DNA of 64,000 bases from the NCBI RefSeq assembly GCF_900313025.1, contig NZ_OMPQ01000014.1:158094-222093 (forward strand), read 5' to 3'. A program made the translations under genes and the position numbers. Under the pieces are notes generated by a model. That model worked only from the letters and a program-made list of their open reading frames with translations. It made no database searches and was not told the origin of the DNA. Source of the DNA: Pseudophaeobacter sp. EL27 (lineage in GTDB: Bacteria; Pseudomonadota; Alphaproteobacteria; Rhodobacterales; Rhodobacteraceae). This document shows positions 38,973 through 47,968 of the stretch, piece by piece. The first letter of the stretch is position 1. Every line of letters starts with the position of its first letter.

Positions 38973-39222
38973 ACAGATCTTCCGCCCGGCGGCACCGCCG
39001 GGCCGCGCCTGACCTTTCCCCCGGGAAGGCGCTTTGCACCTCCCCAAGGTCAGGCACTGCCCTTTTCTCAATTCCTTTCGGTTGCGATAGATTTACGCCA
39101 CGCATTTCAGCCGCAGTTGCGTGCTGACGGTCAGGGGAGCGCCAGCAAGACTTGCGCCGGGCGTCATTCTTTGTCATTGCCTATGCCTGTATACGCATGG
39201 CTTGCCATAGGACCCTTGACCG
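38973..39222. other. intergenic region upstream of pheT
   Basis: 250 bases with GC-rich self-complementary segments near 38985-39010 (GGCGGCACCGCCGGGCCGCGCC). No coding gene is seen. It may hold a second promoter for pheT, required if transcription from pheS is attenuated here. Confidence 0.4.
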
Positions 39223-41619
39223 ATGAAATTCACTCTTTCCTGGCTGAAAGATCACCTCGACACTGACGCATCAGTGGATGAGATCGCTGAAACCCTGACT
39301 GACCTCGGCCTTGAGGTCGAAGAGATCAGCAACCCCGGTGATCGGCTCAAGGATTTTACCCTGGGCTATGTCAAACACGCCGAAAAACACCCCGATGCGG
39401 ATAAGCTGCGGGTCTGTCAGGTTGTGACCGATGAAGGCGAGATGCAGATCATCTGTGGCGCGCCAAACGCACGGGAAGGCATCACTGTGGTTGTCTGCAA
39501 ACCGGGCATGTATATCCCCGGCCTCGACATCACCATTGGTGTTGGCAAAATCCGCGGTGTTGAGAGCTTTGGCATGATGGCCTCCGAGCGTGAGCTGGAG
39601 CTGTCGGACGAACATGACGGTATTATCGAGCTGGCTTCGGGTGAAGTGGGCGACCGCTTTGTCGACTGGCTGGCGGCGAACCAGCCCGCCAAGGTGGATC
39701 CGATGATCGAGATCGCCATCACCCCGAACCGCCCCGACGCGCTGGGTATTCACGGCATTGCCCGCGATCTGGCGGCACGTGGTCTTGGCACCCTTAAAAC
39801 ACCGGAATTTGCACCAATTGCCAGCAGCTTCCCCTGCCCAATCAAGGTCACCATCGATGAGGACACATTGGATGGCTGCCCGCTGTTCTCTGGCCGCCTG
39901 ATCAAAGGCGTCAAGAACGGCCCCAGCCCGCAATGGCTGCAGGACCGCCTGACCGCGATTGGTCTGCGCCCGATTTCGACCCTCGTCGATATCACCAATT
40001 TCTTCACCTATGACCAGAACCGCCCGCTGCATGTCTTTGATGCGGCCAAGGTTTCTGGCGATCTACGGGTGCACCGGGCTGCCGGTGGTGAAGTGCTGAA
40101 GGCGCTTGACGAAAAAGAGTATACCTTTGCGGCTGGGCAGATGGTGATCTCAGATGAAAACGGCCCCGAAAGCATCGCGGGTATCATGGGCGGCGAAGAA
40201 ACCGGCTGCACCGATGAGACCGTTGACGTCTTCCTTGAGAGCGCCTTTTGGGACCATGTGCAGATCGCGCTCACCGGCCGCGCGCTCAAGATCAACTCCG
40301 ATGCACGCTACCGCTTTGAACGCGGCGTTGACCCGGAATTCACCATCCAGGGTCTGCATCTGGCGACCCAGATGATCCTTGAACTCTGCGGTGGTGAGGC
40401 CTCGGAGGTGATGATCGCCGGTGATGTGCCGGATCATTCCCGCGCCTATAAGCTGGACGCTGAACGGGTGCAGTCACTGGTGGGGATGGATATCCCCGAG
40501 AGCGATCAGCGCCAGACCCTGACCCGCCTCGGCTTTCGCCTTGAAGGCAATATGGCCAATGTACCCAGCTGGCGCCCCGACGTGCAGGGCGAAGCGGATC
40601 TGGTTGAAGAGGTCGCCCGGATTGCCTCGCTGACCAAATTGCAGGGCATTCCGCTGCCGCGCGCCACCGATGGTATCCCCAAGGCGGTAATGACACCGCA
40701 GCAACGCCGCCAGCAGATGGCGCGGCGCACCGCTGCCAGCCTCGGCTACAACGAGGTGGTGAGCTATACTTTCATCGACCAGCCTTCGGCGGCGCTGTTT
40801 GGCGGTGGCGATGATGCCACCATGCTGGCCAATCCGATCTCATCCGAGATGTCGCATATGCGTCCGGCCCTGCTGCCGGGCCTGTTGCAGGCGGCCGCGC
40901 GCAACCAGGCGCGCGGTTTCATGGATCTGGCCCTGTTCGAGGTTGGCCCAGCCTTCCATGGTGGCGAGCCGGGTGAGCAGCACAATCTGATCACCGGCAT
41001 TCTGGTTGGCGACACCGGCCCTAAGGATGTGCATGGCACCGCACGCGGCGTTGATACTTTTGACGCCAAGGCCGATATCGAGGCCATCCTGGCCGCCATC
41101 GGTGCTCCGGCCAAGGTGCAAATCCTGCGCGGCGCGCAGGACTGGTGGCATCCGGGCCGTCACGGCAAGATCTGTTTGGGTCCCAAAAAGGTGCTCGGCA
41201 TCTTTGGCGAGCTGCACCCCAAGGTGATCAATTCCATGGGTGTCAAAGGTCCGGTTGTGGCCTTCACCATCTGGCCCGATGAAGTGCCATTGCCCCGCAA
41301 GAGCGGCGCTACCCGTGCCGCCCTGGGCCAAAGCGATCTGCAGGCGGTCGAGCGCGATTTTGCCTTTGTGGTCGATGCCGAGGTTGAGGCGTTGACGCTG
41401 GTCAATGCCGCTGCCGGTGCCGACAAGGCGCTGATCACCGATGTGCGCATCTTTGATGAATTCATTGGCGGCTCACTGGGAGAAGGCAAAAAGAGCCTGG
41501 CTCTGACCGTGCGTCTGCAGCCCAGTGATAAGACGCTGAAAGAAAAGGACATCGAGGCAGTGAGTGAGAAAATCATTGCCAAGGTGACCAAGGCCACAGG
41601 TGGCACCCTACGGGGCTAA
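39223..41619 (+). CDS. pheT: phenylalanyl-tRNA synthetase beta chain
   Basis: 798 residues, full length. The domain order is EMAP/OB-fold tRNA-binding domain (about 40-150, GVGKIRGVESFGMMASEREL), B3/B4 editing domain (about 210-400), B5, catalytic-like core and C-terminal anticodon-binding FDX-ACB domain (VERDFAFVVDAEV onward). With PheS it forms the (alpha-beta)2 enzyme. A terminator follows about 30 bases after the stop. Confidence 0.97.
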   Translation: MKFTLSWLKDHLDTDASVDEIAETLTDLGLEVEEISNPGDRLKDFTLGYVKHAEKHPDADKLRVCQVVTDEGEMQIICGAPNAREGITVVVCKPGMYIPGLDITIGVGKIRGVESFGMMASERELELSDEHDGIIELASGEVGDRFVDWLAANQPAKVDPMIEIAITPNRPDALGIHGIARDLAARGLGTLKTPEFAPIASSFPCPIKVTIDEDTLDGCPLFSGRLIKGVKNGPSPQWLQDRLTAIGLRPISTLVDITNFFTYDQNRPLHVFDAAKVSGDLRVHRAAGGEVLKALDEKEYTFAAGQMVISDENGPESIAGIMGGEETGCTDETVDVFLESAFWDHVQIALTGRALKINSDARYRFERGVDPEFTIQGLHLATQMILELCGGEASEVMIAGDVPDHSRAYKLDAERVQSLVGMDIPESDQRQTLTRLGFRLEGNMANVPSWRPDVQGEADLVEEVARIASLTKLQGIPLPRATDGIPKAVMTPQQRRQQMARRTAASLGYNEVVSYTFIDQPSAALFGGGDDATMLANPISSEMSHMRPALLPGLLQAAARNQARGFMDLALFEVGPAFHGGEPGEQHNLITGILVGDTGPKDVHGTARGVDTFDAKADIEAILAAIGAPAKVQILRGAQDWWHPGRHGKICLGPKKVLGIFGELHPKVINSMGVKGPVVAFTIWPDEVPLPRKSGATRAALGQSDLQAVERDFAFVVDAEVEALTLVNAAAGADKALITDVRIFDEFIGGSLGEGKKSLALTVRLQPSDKTLKEKDIEAVSEKIIAKVTKATGGTLRG

Positions 41620-41647
41620 GGCGCGCGTTAAGGCCGCTAAAAATTGC

Positions 41648-41679
41648 AAAGGCGTGTCCATAGCGGCACGCCTTTTTTA
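41648..41679 (+). terminator. terminator of pheT
   Basis: AAAGGCGTG...CACGCCTTTTTTT with a ten-base loop, about 30 bases after the pheT stop. Confidence 0.9.
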
Positions 41680-41779
41680 GGTCATGTTTACAGGTGGTGT
41701 AAGTCTGCATCGTGCCCAAAGGCATTATGCTGCGCGGTGTTCGAATGGCAGCTAAATGGACTGCGCTTTTCGGGGATAA

Positions 41780-42157
41780 TCAGGATCTACCCGTCAAATC
41801 TTCTGCGAGCATGAGAGCGTTTCCATCGGGGTCATAAAAAGTTGCTGTCTTGACCATACCTTCGACAACATCTGTTTCACCATCGAATTTAACTTTAGCT
41901 TGCTCCAGCTTCTGCCTCGCCGCGTCCAGGTCAGCTATCCCAAAGACGGGCACGCAGTTGCCGGGTGCAGGTTCGACATGCTCGCCAAGCCCAATGGTAA
42001 CGCCGACAGTATTCGTTTGAAGTTCTGACCAACCTGCGTCGTCTGCGTGGTAGATGGTCTCAAATCCCAACATGCTGCCGTACCATTCAGCACTCCTGTG
42101 GCGATCCCTGACGGACAGAGAAATATTGATGGTTTTGTCGGGCGAAATAAGCGACAT
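41780..42157 (-). CDS. VOC-family (glyoxalase/bleomycin-resistance-like) protein
   Basis: 125 residues with two beta-alpha-beta-beta-beta modules: SLSVRDRHRSAEWYGSMLGFET at the start and KTATFYDPDGNALMLAED at the end, the classic VOC closing motif. Metal ligands of glyoxalase I are not obvious, so it may be a binding or dioxygenase-type VOC protein. Divergent from an HxlR-like regulator 39 bases away, which suggests direct control by it. Confidence 0.85.
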   Translation of the reverse strand: MSLISPDKTINISLSVRDRHRSAEWYGSMLGFETIYHADDAGWSELQTNTVGVTIGLGEHVEPAPGNCVPVFGIADLDAARQKLEQAKVKFDGETDVVEGMVKTATFYDPDGNALMLAEDLTGRS

Positions 42158-42196
42158 GGTCTTTCCTTTTCGTGCTAAATATATTAACTATACTTT

Positions 42197-42739
42197 ATGG
42201 ACATAATGCTGTTTGTCAACATCACTTCAAGAGCTTGGGCACTGCCCATTCTATCGAAGCTGCACGAAGGTATTGCAGGTCGACAGGCGCCTTTGCTGGC
42301 AGCAACTGGTGCGAGCAGGACCGCTTTTGCCCAAAGCTTGGATCATCTCATCACGATGGGGTTGCTAGAACGCAATCCTGGCTACGGTCACCCTCTGCGC
42401 CCAGAGTTTCGGCTTACATCGGTGGGAATGTCCGCCGCTGCAATTGCCAACAGAATTCAATGCGCAACCGCTGATGCCGATCAAAGCCTGCTCCGTCGAT
42501 CATGGACACTCCCGGTGTTAACATCGCTTCATACACCGGTCCGCTTCAATGACATCAAGCGAAATTTGCCGTCCATTACGGATCGAGCATTGTCGCAATC
42601 ATTGAAAACGCTGGAAGTCAGAAGCTGGGTTTCTCGTCGCGTTGATGAGACTGCTCGCCCACCCAGACCAATTTACGCTGCTGTGAACACTGGCCAAGTG
42701 ATAAGTAAGGTAACTGCAACCGAAATCAGCTTCGTCTAG
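42197..42739 (+). CDS. tandem HxlR-like winged-helix regulator
   Basis: 180 residues in which two HxlR-type half domains follow each other: SRAWALPILSKLHEGIAGRQAPLLAATG...LGLLERNPGYGHPLRPEFRLTSVG (about 11-80) and RRSWTLPVLTSLHTPVRFNDIKRNLPSITDRALSQSLKTL (about 100-140) with its wing RPPRPIYAAVNTG. Ordinary HxlR proteins have one such domain and dimerise, so this looks like a covalent pseudo-dimer. It lies divergent from the VOC gene, its likely target. Confidence 0.78.
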   Translation: MDIMLFVNITSRAWALPILSKLHEGIAGRQAPLLAATGASRTAFAQSLDHLITMGLLERNPGYGHPLRPEFRLTSVGMSAAAIANRIQCATADADQSLLRRSWTLPVLTSLHTPVRFNDIKRNLPSITDRALSQSLKTLEVRSWVSRRVDETARPPRPIYAAVNTGQVISKVTATEISFV

Positions 42740-42916
42740 CAAAACCAGGCTTTCACTTGGAAGCGCAGGTGGGCAGCACTTTCCGCATAGCCAGCCGCAG
42801 GGGTTTGCAGATGTCGTTCTGGTTTTGAGAGATCCGCGATGACTGGTCTCCGCTCTGGATCCGTTCTATCCATTGTCCAACTCAGGCTGATAGCGAGCAC
42901 AGAAGGAAGCGTACAA

Positions 42917-43366
42917 ATGACACTCAAGGTTTATCTTTCCGGGGAAATCCACACCGATTGGCGTGAACAAATCACTGAAGGTGCCGAGGGGTTGGATGTG
43001 AGCTTTCAAAGCCCGGTGACGGATCATGCTTCGAGCGATGACTGTGGCGTGGCCATTCTGGGGGGCGAGGACAGTAAATTCTGGCATGACCACAAGGGCG
43101 CCAAGCTCAACGCCATCCGCACCCGCAAGGGGCTGGAGGAGGCCGATGTTGTGGTGGTGCGCTTTGGCGAGAAGTACAAACAATGGAACGCCGCCTTTGA
43201 TGCGGGCTATGCGGCAGCTCTGGGCAAATCCATCATCGTGCTCAGCCAGCCGGAACATCAGCACGCCCTGAAAGAGGTGCATGCCGCCGCCCTGGCCGTA
43301 GCGGATGAGCCGCGTCAGGTGGTGGAGATCCTCACCTATGTGCTGAAGGGCGCACTGCCGGTATGA
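42917..43366 (+). CDS. ytoQ: YtoQ family protein
   Basis: 149 residues from the ATG at 42917 (MTLKVYLSGEIHTDWREQIT), which lies after AGAAGGAAG; the upstream frame is not supported. The YtoQ family is recognisable by KVYLSGEIHTDWR, SPVTDHASSDDCG, LNAIRTRKGLEEADVVVVRFGEKYKQWNAAFDAG. It resembles the nucleoside 2-deoxyribosyltransferase fold, but function is unknown. It overlaps the following acetyltransferase gene by 4 bases. Confidence 0.9.
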   Translation: MTLKVYLSGEIHTDWREQITEGAEGLDVSFQSPVTDHASSDDCGVAILGGEDSKFWHDHKGAKLNAIRTRKGLEEADVVVVRFGEKYKQWNAAFDAGYAAALGKSIIVLSQPEHQHALKEVHAAALAVADEPRQVVEILTYVLKGALPV

Positions 43367-43896
43367 CTACGCCGACCCTCCAGACCGACCGCTTGATCCT
43401 GCGCCCCCACGGAGTGGAGGATTTTGATGAAGTCGCGGCACTGTGGGCGGATCCACAGGTGGTGAAATATATCGGCGGTGCGCCCAACAGTGCTGAACAG
43501 TCCTGGGCGCGCTTGCTGCGCTACATAGGTCATTGGCAGGCTCTGGGCTTTGGCTATTGGGCTGTCTGTGATCGTGAAAGTGGCGAGTTTCTGGGTGAGG
43601 TTGGTTTTGCCAATTATCGCCGCGAGATCTCACCCCCCTTGCCGGAGGTCCCCGAGGCAGGATGGGTTCTGGCGACCAAGGCCCATGGGCGCGGATTGGC
43701 CAGTGAGGCGGTGGGCTGCATCCACCACTGGGCTGACCAGGTGCAGCACTGGCCACAGACCGTGGCAATCTTTGCGCCTGAGCACGCAGCCTCGCAGCAG
43801 GTCGCGGCCAAACAGGGCTATCAGACCTCCGGGGAGGCAGCCTACTTTGACGAAAAGATCCTGGTGATGTCGCGCCAAAGATCTGCTTCTGTTTGA
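43363..43896 (+). CDS. RimJ/RimL-type GNAT acetyltransferase
   Basis: 177 residues beginning MTTPTLQTDRLILRPHGVED, the standard opening of the GNAT_3 (RimJ/RimL) family. WVLATKAHGRGLASEAVGCIHHWAD carries the acetyl-CoA binding loop, and PEHAASQQVAAKQGYQ the C-terminal motif. It is translationally coupled to ytoQ (ATGA overlap). The protein substrate is unknown. Confidence 0.87.
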   Translation: MTTPTLQTDRLILRPHGVEDFDEVAALWADPQVVKYIGGAPNSAEQSWARLLRYIGHWQALGFGYWAVCDRESGEFLGEVGFANYRREISPPLPEVPEAGWVLATKAHGRGLASEAVGCIHHWADQVQHWPQTVAIFAPEHAASQQVAAKQGYQTSGEAAYFDEKILVMSRQRSASV

Positions 43897-44015
43897 ACCG
43901 CAAGGGAGGGTGGTGAAACCACTCGTTAACGGGCGCCGCGTAGACTGTGCCGCAGCACATATACCCCACAAACACTTGGGGGGCCTCGCCTTAGGGGCCC
44001 TAACGGACACTATCT

Positions 44016-44468
44016 ATGCAGAACCGTCGACGCGCGCCCAATGAAATCACCCCCCAAAGTGAAGACACGGGTCTGTTCAAAAAAGACCTGGGCCAGTTCC
44101 GGGTGTCCCTGGTGCCACATATCAAACGCAGCAGCCGTGGGGATCTGGTGGTTCGCGGATACCTCAATGACAAGCAAGAGATTTTTGTGGTCTTTGCAGG
44201 ACGGCGGGCCAAGGATGCCCTGGCAGTGGAGACCCGGGTGAATTCCATGTTTGCCAAAGCAACACAAGCGGCAGTTCGCTCGGGCAGCAGACCGCCAGAG
44301 GTCAACCAAATTCGCTTAGGCGTTCATGTCGAAGGCGCTTGGAGGTCTCGCTTTCAGCGCGATGTCTCCGGCTGGGACCATCGCAGCTATCAGCTCCTGG
44401 CCTCTCGTTGGGCCTTTGCGGATGCTGAAGGCATGACCAATCTGGGTGGCCGGCCGCCATTTTCCTGA
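44016..44468 (+). CDS. hypothetical protein, no recognised family
   Basis: 150 residues, rich in arginine and lysine. It begins MQNRRRAPNEITPQSEDTGL. Visible parts: a mixed strand-like centre (FRVSLVPHIKRSSRGDLVVRGYLNDKQEIFVVFAGR) and a tryptophan-bearing C-terminal half (EGAWRSRFQRDVSGWDHRSYQLLASRWAF). There is no signal peptide or membrane span. Codon usage looks like that of neighbours. A possible role with nucleic acid is suggested only by its basic charge. The ribosome site is weak. Confidence 0.6.
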   Translation: MQNRRRAPNEITPQSEDTGLFKKDLGQFRVSLVPHIKRSSRGDLVVRGYLNDKQEIFVVFAGRRAKDALAVETRVNSMFAKATQAAVRSGSRPPEVNQIRLGVHVEGAWRSRFQRDVSGWDHRSYQLLASRWAFADAEGMTNLGGRPPFS

Positions 44469-44470
44469 CA

Positions 44471-44493
44471 GCACCCTGCCTTTGGCGGGGTGC
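44471..44493 (+). terminator. hairpin after the hypothetical gene
   Basis: GCACCCTGCC-TTT-GGCGGGGTGC, an imperfect 10-base-pair stem right after the stop, with a second small stem GGCTTTT/AAAAGCC near 44512-44530. T tracts are weak. Confidence 0.45.
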
Positions 44494-44571
44494 CGGGCCC
44501 AACGGGAAGAGGCTTTTCAAAAAAAGCCGATGACGGGCGGGAGCCCCCCCTGTTGACTTCTGATCCGAGCC

Positions 44572-45378
44572 TTAGGCCTCGCGTTTGATTTCCACCGTGT
44601 GCGGGTAGGGGATCGAGATGCCCTTGGCGTCAAAGGCTTCTTTTACGCCCTGGGTCATGGCGAATTTCACCTCCCAATAATCCGCAGCATCCACCCAGAT
44701 ACGGGTGGTCAGATCGACCGAGCTATCGCCCAGATTGGTCACCCGCACCCAGGGCTCGGGGTCTTGTTTGATCCGGCTGTCAGCGGCGGCCTGGTCCAGA
44801 ATGATCGCCTTGGCCTCATCGGCGCTGTCGCCGTAATCAATACCAAAGACCAGATCTACACGCCGGGTCTCATGGTGCGAGAAATTGGTGATCACTGCGC
44901 CCCAGGCCTGACCATTGGGAATGATGATCTGCACATTGTCCGGGGTTGCCAGTTCGGTCACAAACAGGTTGAGATCTTTGACCGTGCCTGCGGTGCCGCC
45001 AATGTCGACATATTGGCCGATCTTATAGGGGCGAAACAGCACCAGCATAAAACCAGCCGCCAGATCGCTCAGCGTGCCTTGCAGGGCCAGGCCAATGGCC
45101 AGAGTGGCGGCACCCATCATGGCCACCAGGCTGGTGGCTTCGATGCCAAAGATGCCGAGGACGGCAATCAGCACCACGGCGATCAGCACCCAGCGCACCA
45201 TGCTGGCGACAAAATTGCCAAGGGTGGGGTCGATTTCTGGTGTCGCATTGATGCGTTTGCGAATGGCGCGGCTCACCATGCCTGCCGCTATCCAGCCAAT
45301 AATCAGTACGGCCAGCGCCTTGCCGCCGTTCAAGACCATAGGCCAATAGGCAAAGCCCTGTTCGATAATGTCTTCCAT
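44572..45378 (-). CDS. mscS: small-conductance mechanosensitive channel MscS
   Basis: 268 residues from the ATG at 45378 (MEDIIEQGFAYWPMVLNGGK). Three membrane spans lead to the Gly/Ala-rich pore helix (TSLVAMMGAATLAIGLALQGTLSDLAAGFMLVLFRPY region). The soluble beta domain (YKIGQYVDIGGTAGTVKDLNLFVTELATPDN) and alpha/beta C-terminal domain follow. It opens under membrane tension to release solutes on osmotic downshock. Its length matches E. coli MscS. mscL lies just upstream on the same strand but is separated by a terminator. Confidence 0.95.
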   Translation of the reverse strand: MEDIIEQGFAYWPMVLNGGKALAVLIIGWIAAGMVSRAIRKRINATPEIDPTLGNFVASMVRWVLIAVVLIAVLGIFGIEATSLVAMMGAATLAIGLALQGTLSDLAAGFMLVLFRPYKIGQYVDIGGTAGTVKDLNLFVTELATPDNVQIIIPNGQAWGAVITNFSHHETRRVDLVFGIDYGDSADEAKAIILDQAAADSRIKQDPEPWVRVTNLGDSSVDLTTRIWVDAADYWEVKFAMTQGVKEAFDAKGISIPYPHTVEIKREA

Positions 45379-45460
45379 GTCCGTGTCACTCTTTCGAATT
45401 TGTGATTTTGCGCGGATGAAGCACATTCGGATTGCCCCCGGCAAGGGGGAGATTGATAAG

Positions 45461-45488
45461 AAAAGGCCCCCAAAGTGATTTGGGGGCC
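45461..45488 (-). terminator. terminator of mscL
   Basis: GGCCCCCAAA-GTGA-TTTGGGGGCC, a perfect ten-base stem, followed on the minus strand by TTTTC. It separates mscL from mscS. Confidence 0.9.
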
Positions 45489-45513
45489 AGGGTGCTGTGC
45501 TCACCACATGTGT

Positions 45514-45948
45514 TTACTTTTTGAGCGCGTCGCGAATTTCCATCAGGATATCCAACTCACTGGGGCCTGCTGGGGCTTCTGGCTCCGGTGCGGCTTCTTC
45601 TTTGCGGGCGGCGGCCTCTTTCACCTGGTTGACGTAGCGCACCAGCATGAAGACAACAAAGGCGATGATCAGGAAATTGATCACCGCCATGATAAAGGCA
45701 CCATGGGCAAAGACGGCGGCCCCTGCCTCGCGGGCGGCTTCCAGACTGGCTCCGGCGGCGACTTCTCCAGACAGGACAATATAGGAATTGGTGAAATCAA
45801 CCCCACCGGTGAACAGCCCAACAAGAGGATTGATCAGATCCCCAACCAAGGATTTGACGATGGCGGTAAAGGCGGCGCCGATGATGATCCCGACGGCCAT
45901 GTCCATGACATTGCCCTTGGCGATGAAGTCTTTGAATTCTGATAGCAT
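45514..45948 (-). CDS. mscL: large-conductance mechanosensitive channel MscL
   Basis: 144 residues. It begins [35 protein letters not shown], the characteristic N-terminal helix and pore-lining TM1. TM2 ([20 protein letters not shown]) and the cytoplasmic helix follow, with an acidic/proline linker. It forms a homopentameric emergency valve in the inner membrane. Confidence 0.97.
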   Translation of the reverse strand: MLSEFKDFIAKGNVMDMAVGIIIGAAFTAIVKSLVGDLINPLVGLFTGGVDFTNSYIVLSGEVAAGASLEAAREAGAAVFAHGAFIMAVINFLIIAFVVFMLVRYVNQVKEAAARKEEAAPEPEAPAGPSELDILMEIRDALKK

Positions 45949-46091
45949 CTGTTTCCCCTGTTTCTGACTGCGCCCTTCGGGAGTTCTGTCCTCTGGCGCG
46001 ATCTTTTAAGAGGACTGCAGAATGTGTCTTTCTGGCTAGGGGAAAAATTGCGTTCGGCCATCGCAATGCAAATTTTGGGTCAATTGGACAC

Positions 46092-46124
46092 AAAAAGCCC
46101 GCCAGTCGGGAGAAACTGGCGGGC
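46092..46124 (-). terminator. terminator of ald
   Basis: GCCCGCCAGT and ACTGGCGGGC, ten-base arms, followed on the minus strand by CTTTTTG. About 25 bases past the ald stop. Confidence 0.9.
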
Positions 46125-46147
46125 CATGAGCTTTTAACGCGTGTTGA

Positions 46148-47266
46148 TCAGGATTTCAGCGCCAAGCTCGGGGAGATCACATCCAGGCCCAGAGCCTTGC
46201 CTACCGCATAATAGGTCAGCTTGCCTGCGTGCACGTTCAGGCCATTCAGCAGGTGCGGGTCATCTTCGCAGGCCTGACGCCAGCCTTTGTTGGCCAGGTT
46301 CAGCATGAAGGGCAGGGTGGCATTGCCCAGAGCCTGGGTCGAGGTGCGGGCCACCGCGCCGGGCATGTTTGCAACGCAGTAATGCATGATACCGTCGACC
46401 TCATAGATCGGGTCGGCATGGGTGGTGGCGCGGGAGGTTTCAAAGCAACCACCCTGGTCGATGGCGACATCCACCAGAACCGCGCCGGGCTTCATCTCGG
46501 ACAGCTGTGCGCGCGACACCAGTTTGGGCGCTTCGGCGCCAGGGATCAACACCGCGCCAATCACCATATCTGCTTCACGTACCAGCTCGGCGGTGGCGCC
46601 AGCGGTGGAATACTGGTTCTTGAAGTCGCGGCCAAAGACATCGTCGAGATACTTTAGACGGGGCAGCGAGCGGTCCAGGATGGTCACATCCGCGCCCATG
46701 CCAGCGGCGATCTTGGCCGCATGGGTGCCCACAACGCCGCCACCAATGACCACAACCTTGGCCGGGGCAACACCGGGCACGCCGCCCATCAGCACACCGC
46801 GGCCACCATTGGCCTTTTGCAGGGTGTAGCTGCCCACCTGCGGGGCCAGGCGGCCGGCCACTTCGGACATCGGTGCCAGCAGCGGCAATCCGCCCCGGTC
46901 GTCAGTCACGGTTTCATAGGCGATGGCGGTACAGCCGCTTTCCAGCAGGTCATGGGTCTGCTCTGGATCGGGAGCGAGGTGCAGATAGGTGAACAGCAGC
47001 TGACCTTCGCGCAGCATCTTGCGCTCAACCGCCTGGGGCTCTTTTACCTTCACGATCATATCGGCCGTGGCAAAGATCTCTTCAGCCGTGTCGAGGATCA
47101 CAGCACCGGCAGCGGTATAATCCGCATCGGTAAAGCCCGCGCCCATCCCGGCGCCCTGCTGAATGACAACCTGATGGCCATTGTTGACCGCCTCGCGGGC
47201 GGCGTCAGGCGTCATGCCAACGCGAAATTCCTGGGGTTTGATCTCTGTGGGGCAACCGATTTTCAT
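46148..47266 (-). CDS. ald: alanine dehydrogenase
   Basis: 372 residues, start supported by GGAGGAAGC. It begins [20 protein letters not shown]. The catalytic Lys/His regions [13 protein letters not shown] and FTYLHLAPD, and the NAD-binding [30 protein letters not shown]ossmann motif, are intact. It reversibly oxidises L-alanine to pyruvate, ammonia and NADH. In roseobacters it recycles the alanine made by Tpa during taurine use. It is divergent from an Lrp-type regulator. Confidence 0.97.
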   Translation of the reverse strand: MKIGCPTEIKPQEFRVGMTPDAAREAVNNGHQVVIQQGAGMGAGFTDADYTAAGAVILDTAEEIFATADMIVKVKEPQAVERKMLREGQLLFTYLHLAPDPEQTHDLLESGCTAIAYETVTDDRGGLPLLAPMSEVAGRLAPQVGSYTLQKANGGRGVLMGGVPGVAPAKVVVIGGGVVGTHAAKIAAGMGADVTILDRSLPRLKYLDDVFGRDFKNQYSTAGATAELVREADMVIGAVLIPGAEAPKLVSRAQLSEMKPGAVLVDVAIDQGGCFETSRATTHADPIYEVDGIMHYCVANMPGAVARTSTQALGNATLPFMLNLANKGWRQACEDDPHLLNGLNVHAGKLTYYAVGKALGLDVISPSLALKS

Positions 47267-47286
47267 GATGCTTCCTCCATTTCCTT

Positions 47287-47303
47287 TGCGTCAGTCTGAC
47301 GCA
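47287..47303. promoter_or_regulatory. 17-base inverted repeat between ald and its regulator
   Basis: TGCGTCAG-T-CTGACGCA has perfect 8-base arms about one single central base, 20 bases upstream of the ald start codon. The near-zero loop favours a protein-binding DNA site over an RNA hairpin. The divergent Lrp-type protein is the obvious candidate to bind it. Confidence 0.6.
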
Positions 47304-47402
47304 GCTTTGGAAAAAGATGCTGCTTTTTTGAGCATAATAAAAACATGACATTCGAAGATTCTTCACCTAAATAGGCGAAACCTAGCAAGGATCTTTGAAG
47401 AA

Positions 47403-47861
47403 ATGTCTCTGGATAACACGGATCGTCGGATTCTACAGGTGCTGCAACGGCAGGGGCGGATTTCCAATGCCGAGCTGAGCGAACGGGTCAATCTGTCGGC
47501 CTCGGCCTGTCATCGCCGCGTACAGCGGCTTGAAACTGATGGCTATATCAAAGACTACGTTGCATTGTTGGATGCTCGCAAGATGGCCGTGCCCACTACG
47601 GTGTTTGTAGAGATCACCCTGCAAAGCCAGGCGGATGAGCTGCTGGACGCATTTGAGCGCGCGGTGGCGCGTATTCCGGATGTGCTGGAATGCCATTTGA
47701 TGGCAGGATCGGCGGACTATCTGCTCAAGGTGGTTGCCGAAAATACCGATGACTTTGCCCGTATCCACCGCCAGCACCTGACGCGCCTACCTGGGGTGGC
47801 GCAGATGCAGTCGAGTTTCGCGCTGCGAACGGTCTTCAAGACCACCGCGCTGCCGGTCTAG
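47403..47861 (+). CDS. aldR: Lrp/AsnC-family regulator of ald (AldR-like)
   Basis: 152 residues: HTH domain RRILQVLQRQGRISNAELSERVNLSASACHRRVQ, then the RAM ligand domain ending with VLECHLMAGSADYLLKVVAEN and a C-terminal SFALRTVFKTTALPV. AldR proteins activate ald when alanine is present in other bacteria. The divergent arrangement with a 136-base shared promoter region and an inverted repeat supports that role. Confidence 0.88.
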   Translation: MSLDNTDRRILQVLQRQGRISNAELSERVNLSASACHRRVQRLETDGYIKDYVALLDARKMAVPTTVFVEITLQSQADELLDAFERAVARIPDVLECHLMAGSADYLLKVVAENTDDFARIHRQHLTRLPGVAQMQSSFALRTVFKTTALPV

Positions 47862-47968
47862 AAAGGTCCGCACAAGCCTCTGAGAGAAAATGGGTTTTGC
47901 AGATTTCCCTCTGTCGTGACTGGCGCAACTGTGGTCTGTTGCCAGGGGATTGAGGCAGGAGATTTACA

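Noticed and set aside
44512..44530. Hairpin GGCTTTT/AAAAGCC as a terminator of mscS
   Set aside because: It is short and AT-rich, and on the minus strand it is followed by no T run. Listed only in passing.
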